Origin: Anaerolineae bacterium
GTDB taxonomy: Bacteria; Chloroflexota; Anaerolineae; Promineifilales; Promineifilaceae
Assembly: GCA_019637635.1 (NCBI GenBank)
Contig: JAHBVI010000032.1
Coordinates: 1-60,065, forward strand
Length of the DNA: 60,065 bases
Direction of reading: 5' to 3'
Shown here: piece after piece, positions 60,064 through 60,065 of the stretch
How positions within the stretch are numbered: position 1 is the stretch's first letter
How the letters are laid out: each line of letters opens with the position of its first letter
The notes under the pieces: model-generated
What the model was told of the DNA's origin: nothing
Databases searched by the model: none
The model's input: only the letters and a program-made list of their open reading frames with translations
Program-made: the position numbers and the translations under genes

Positions 60064-60065
60064 TT

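Overview
The window looks like a piece of a Chloroflexota chromosome, most likely class Anaerolineae (moderate confidence). The reasons are the gene mix (MalT/LAL-type LuxR regulators, many NarL-type regulators, a DUF5667 protein beside its ECF sigma factor, archaeal-type methionine adenosyltransferase, a secreted metzincin ending in a YLPVILK-like tail) and GC-rich coding sequence. The palindromic octamer ACGGCCGT recurs about two times per kb in genes and spacers alike. No phage, plasmid, CRISPR or rRNA genes were seen. One complete tRNA-Leu lies at the right edge.

Layout. 0.1-5.9 kb: a degenerate LuxR regulator, an unknown protein, a CopB-type CPH P-type ATPase, a lipoprotein cytochrome c, and a PadR regulator coupled to a CPBP membrane protease. 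5.9-10.2 kb (minus): a two-component cluster of one triple-GAF histidine kinase, its NarL-type partner, a receiver-only protein and a LuxR regulator whose receiver has lost every phosphorylation residue. A shared GGGGnAAnnCCCTACCTTT motif lies upstream of each unit. 10.5-15.7 kb: stress and envelope proteins (YggT, M48 protease, DUF892, GlsB/YeaQ, two AI-2E family exporters of which the second is frameshifted, CsbD). 16-21.5 kb: small enzymes and unknown proteins in a tightly packed operon. 21.6-24.7 kb (minus): DUF5667/ECF sigma pair and SAM synthetase. 25-31.3 kb: universal stress protein, a LAL regulator, a CPT-like kinase with a CPBP protease, and an acetylxylan-esterase-type hydrolase. 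31.4-46.7 kb: housekeeping genes (pgk, class A PBP, slyD-like FKBP, csp, clpC, murI, rplS) around a large secreted metzincin.

The most unusual stretch is 44.2-50.7 kb. A decayed diversity-generating retroelement (DGR) is inferred there. It comprises a frameshifted NACHT-NTPase/FGE-sulfatase target gene whose C-terminus has the codon pattern of a DGR variable region, a short avd-like remnant, and a reverse transcriptase reduced to its N- and C-terminal ends. A 106-bp TA-flanked MITE sits between the avd and RT remnants. An identical, inverted copy interrupts the antitoxin gene of a brnT-like toxin-antitoxin remnant 3 kb away. Removing that copy plus one TA restores the antitoxin reading frame.

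51-60 kb: an MBL hydrolase, an AT-richer gene combining an effector-associated-like domain with DUF4253, then a TetR-controlled drug-efflux operon (ABC-2 permease, HlyD adaptor, two ATPases) with a mazEF-like toxin-antitoxin pair between the two ATPase genes, then mutY and tRNA-Leu(GAG).

Several dispersed palindrome families fill the spacers. One set, tandem 7-11-bp units folding into hairpins, begins at or supplies the stop codon of at least six genes.
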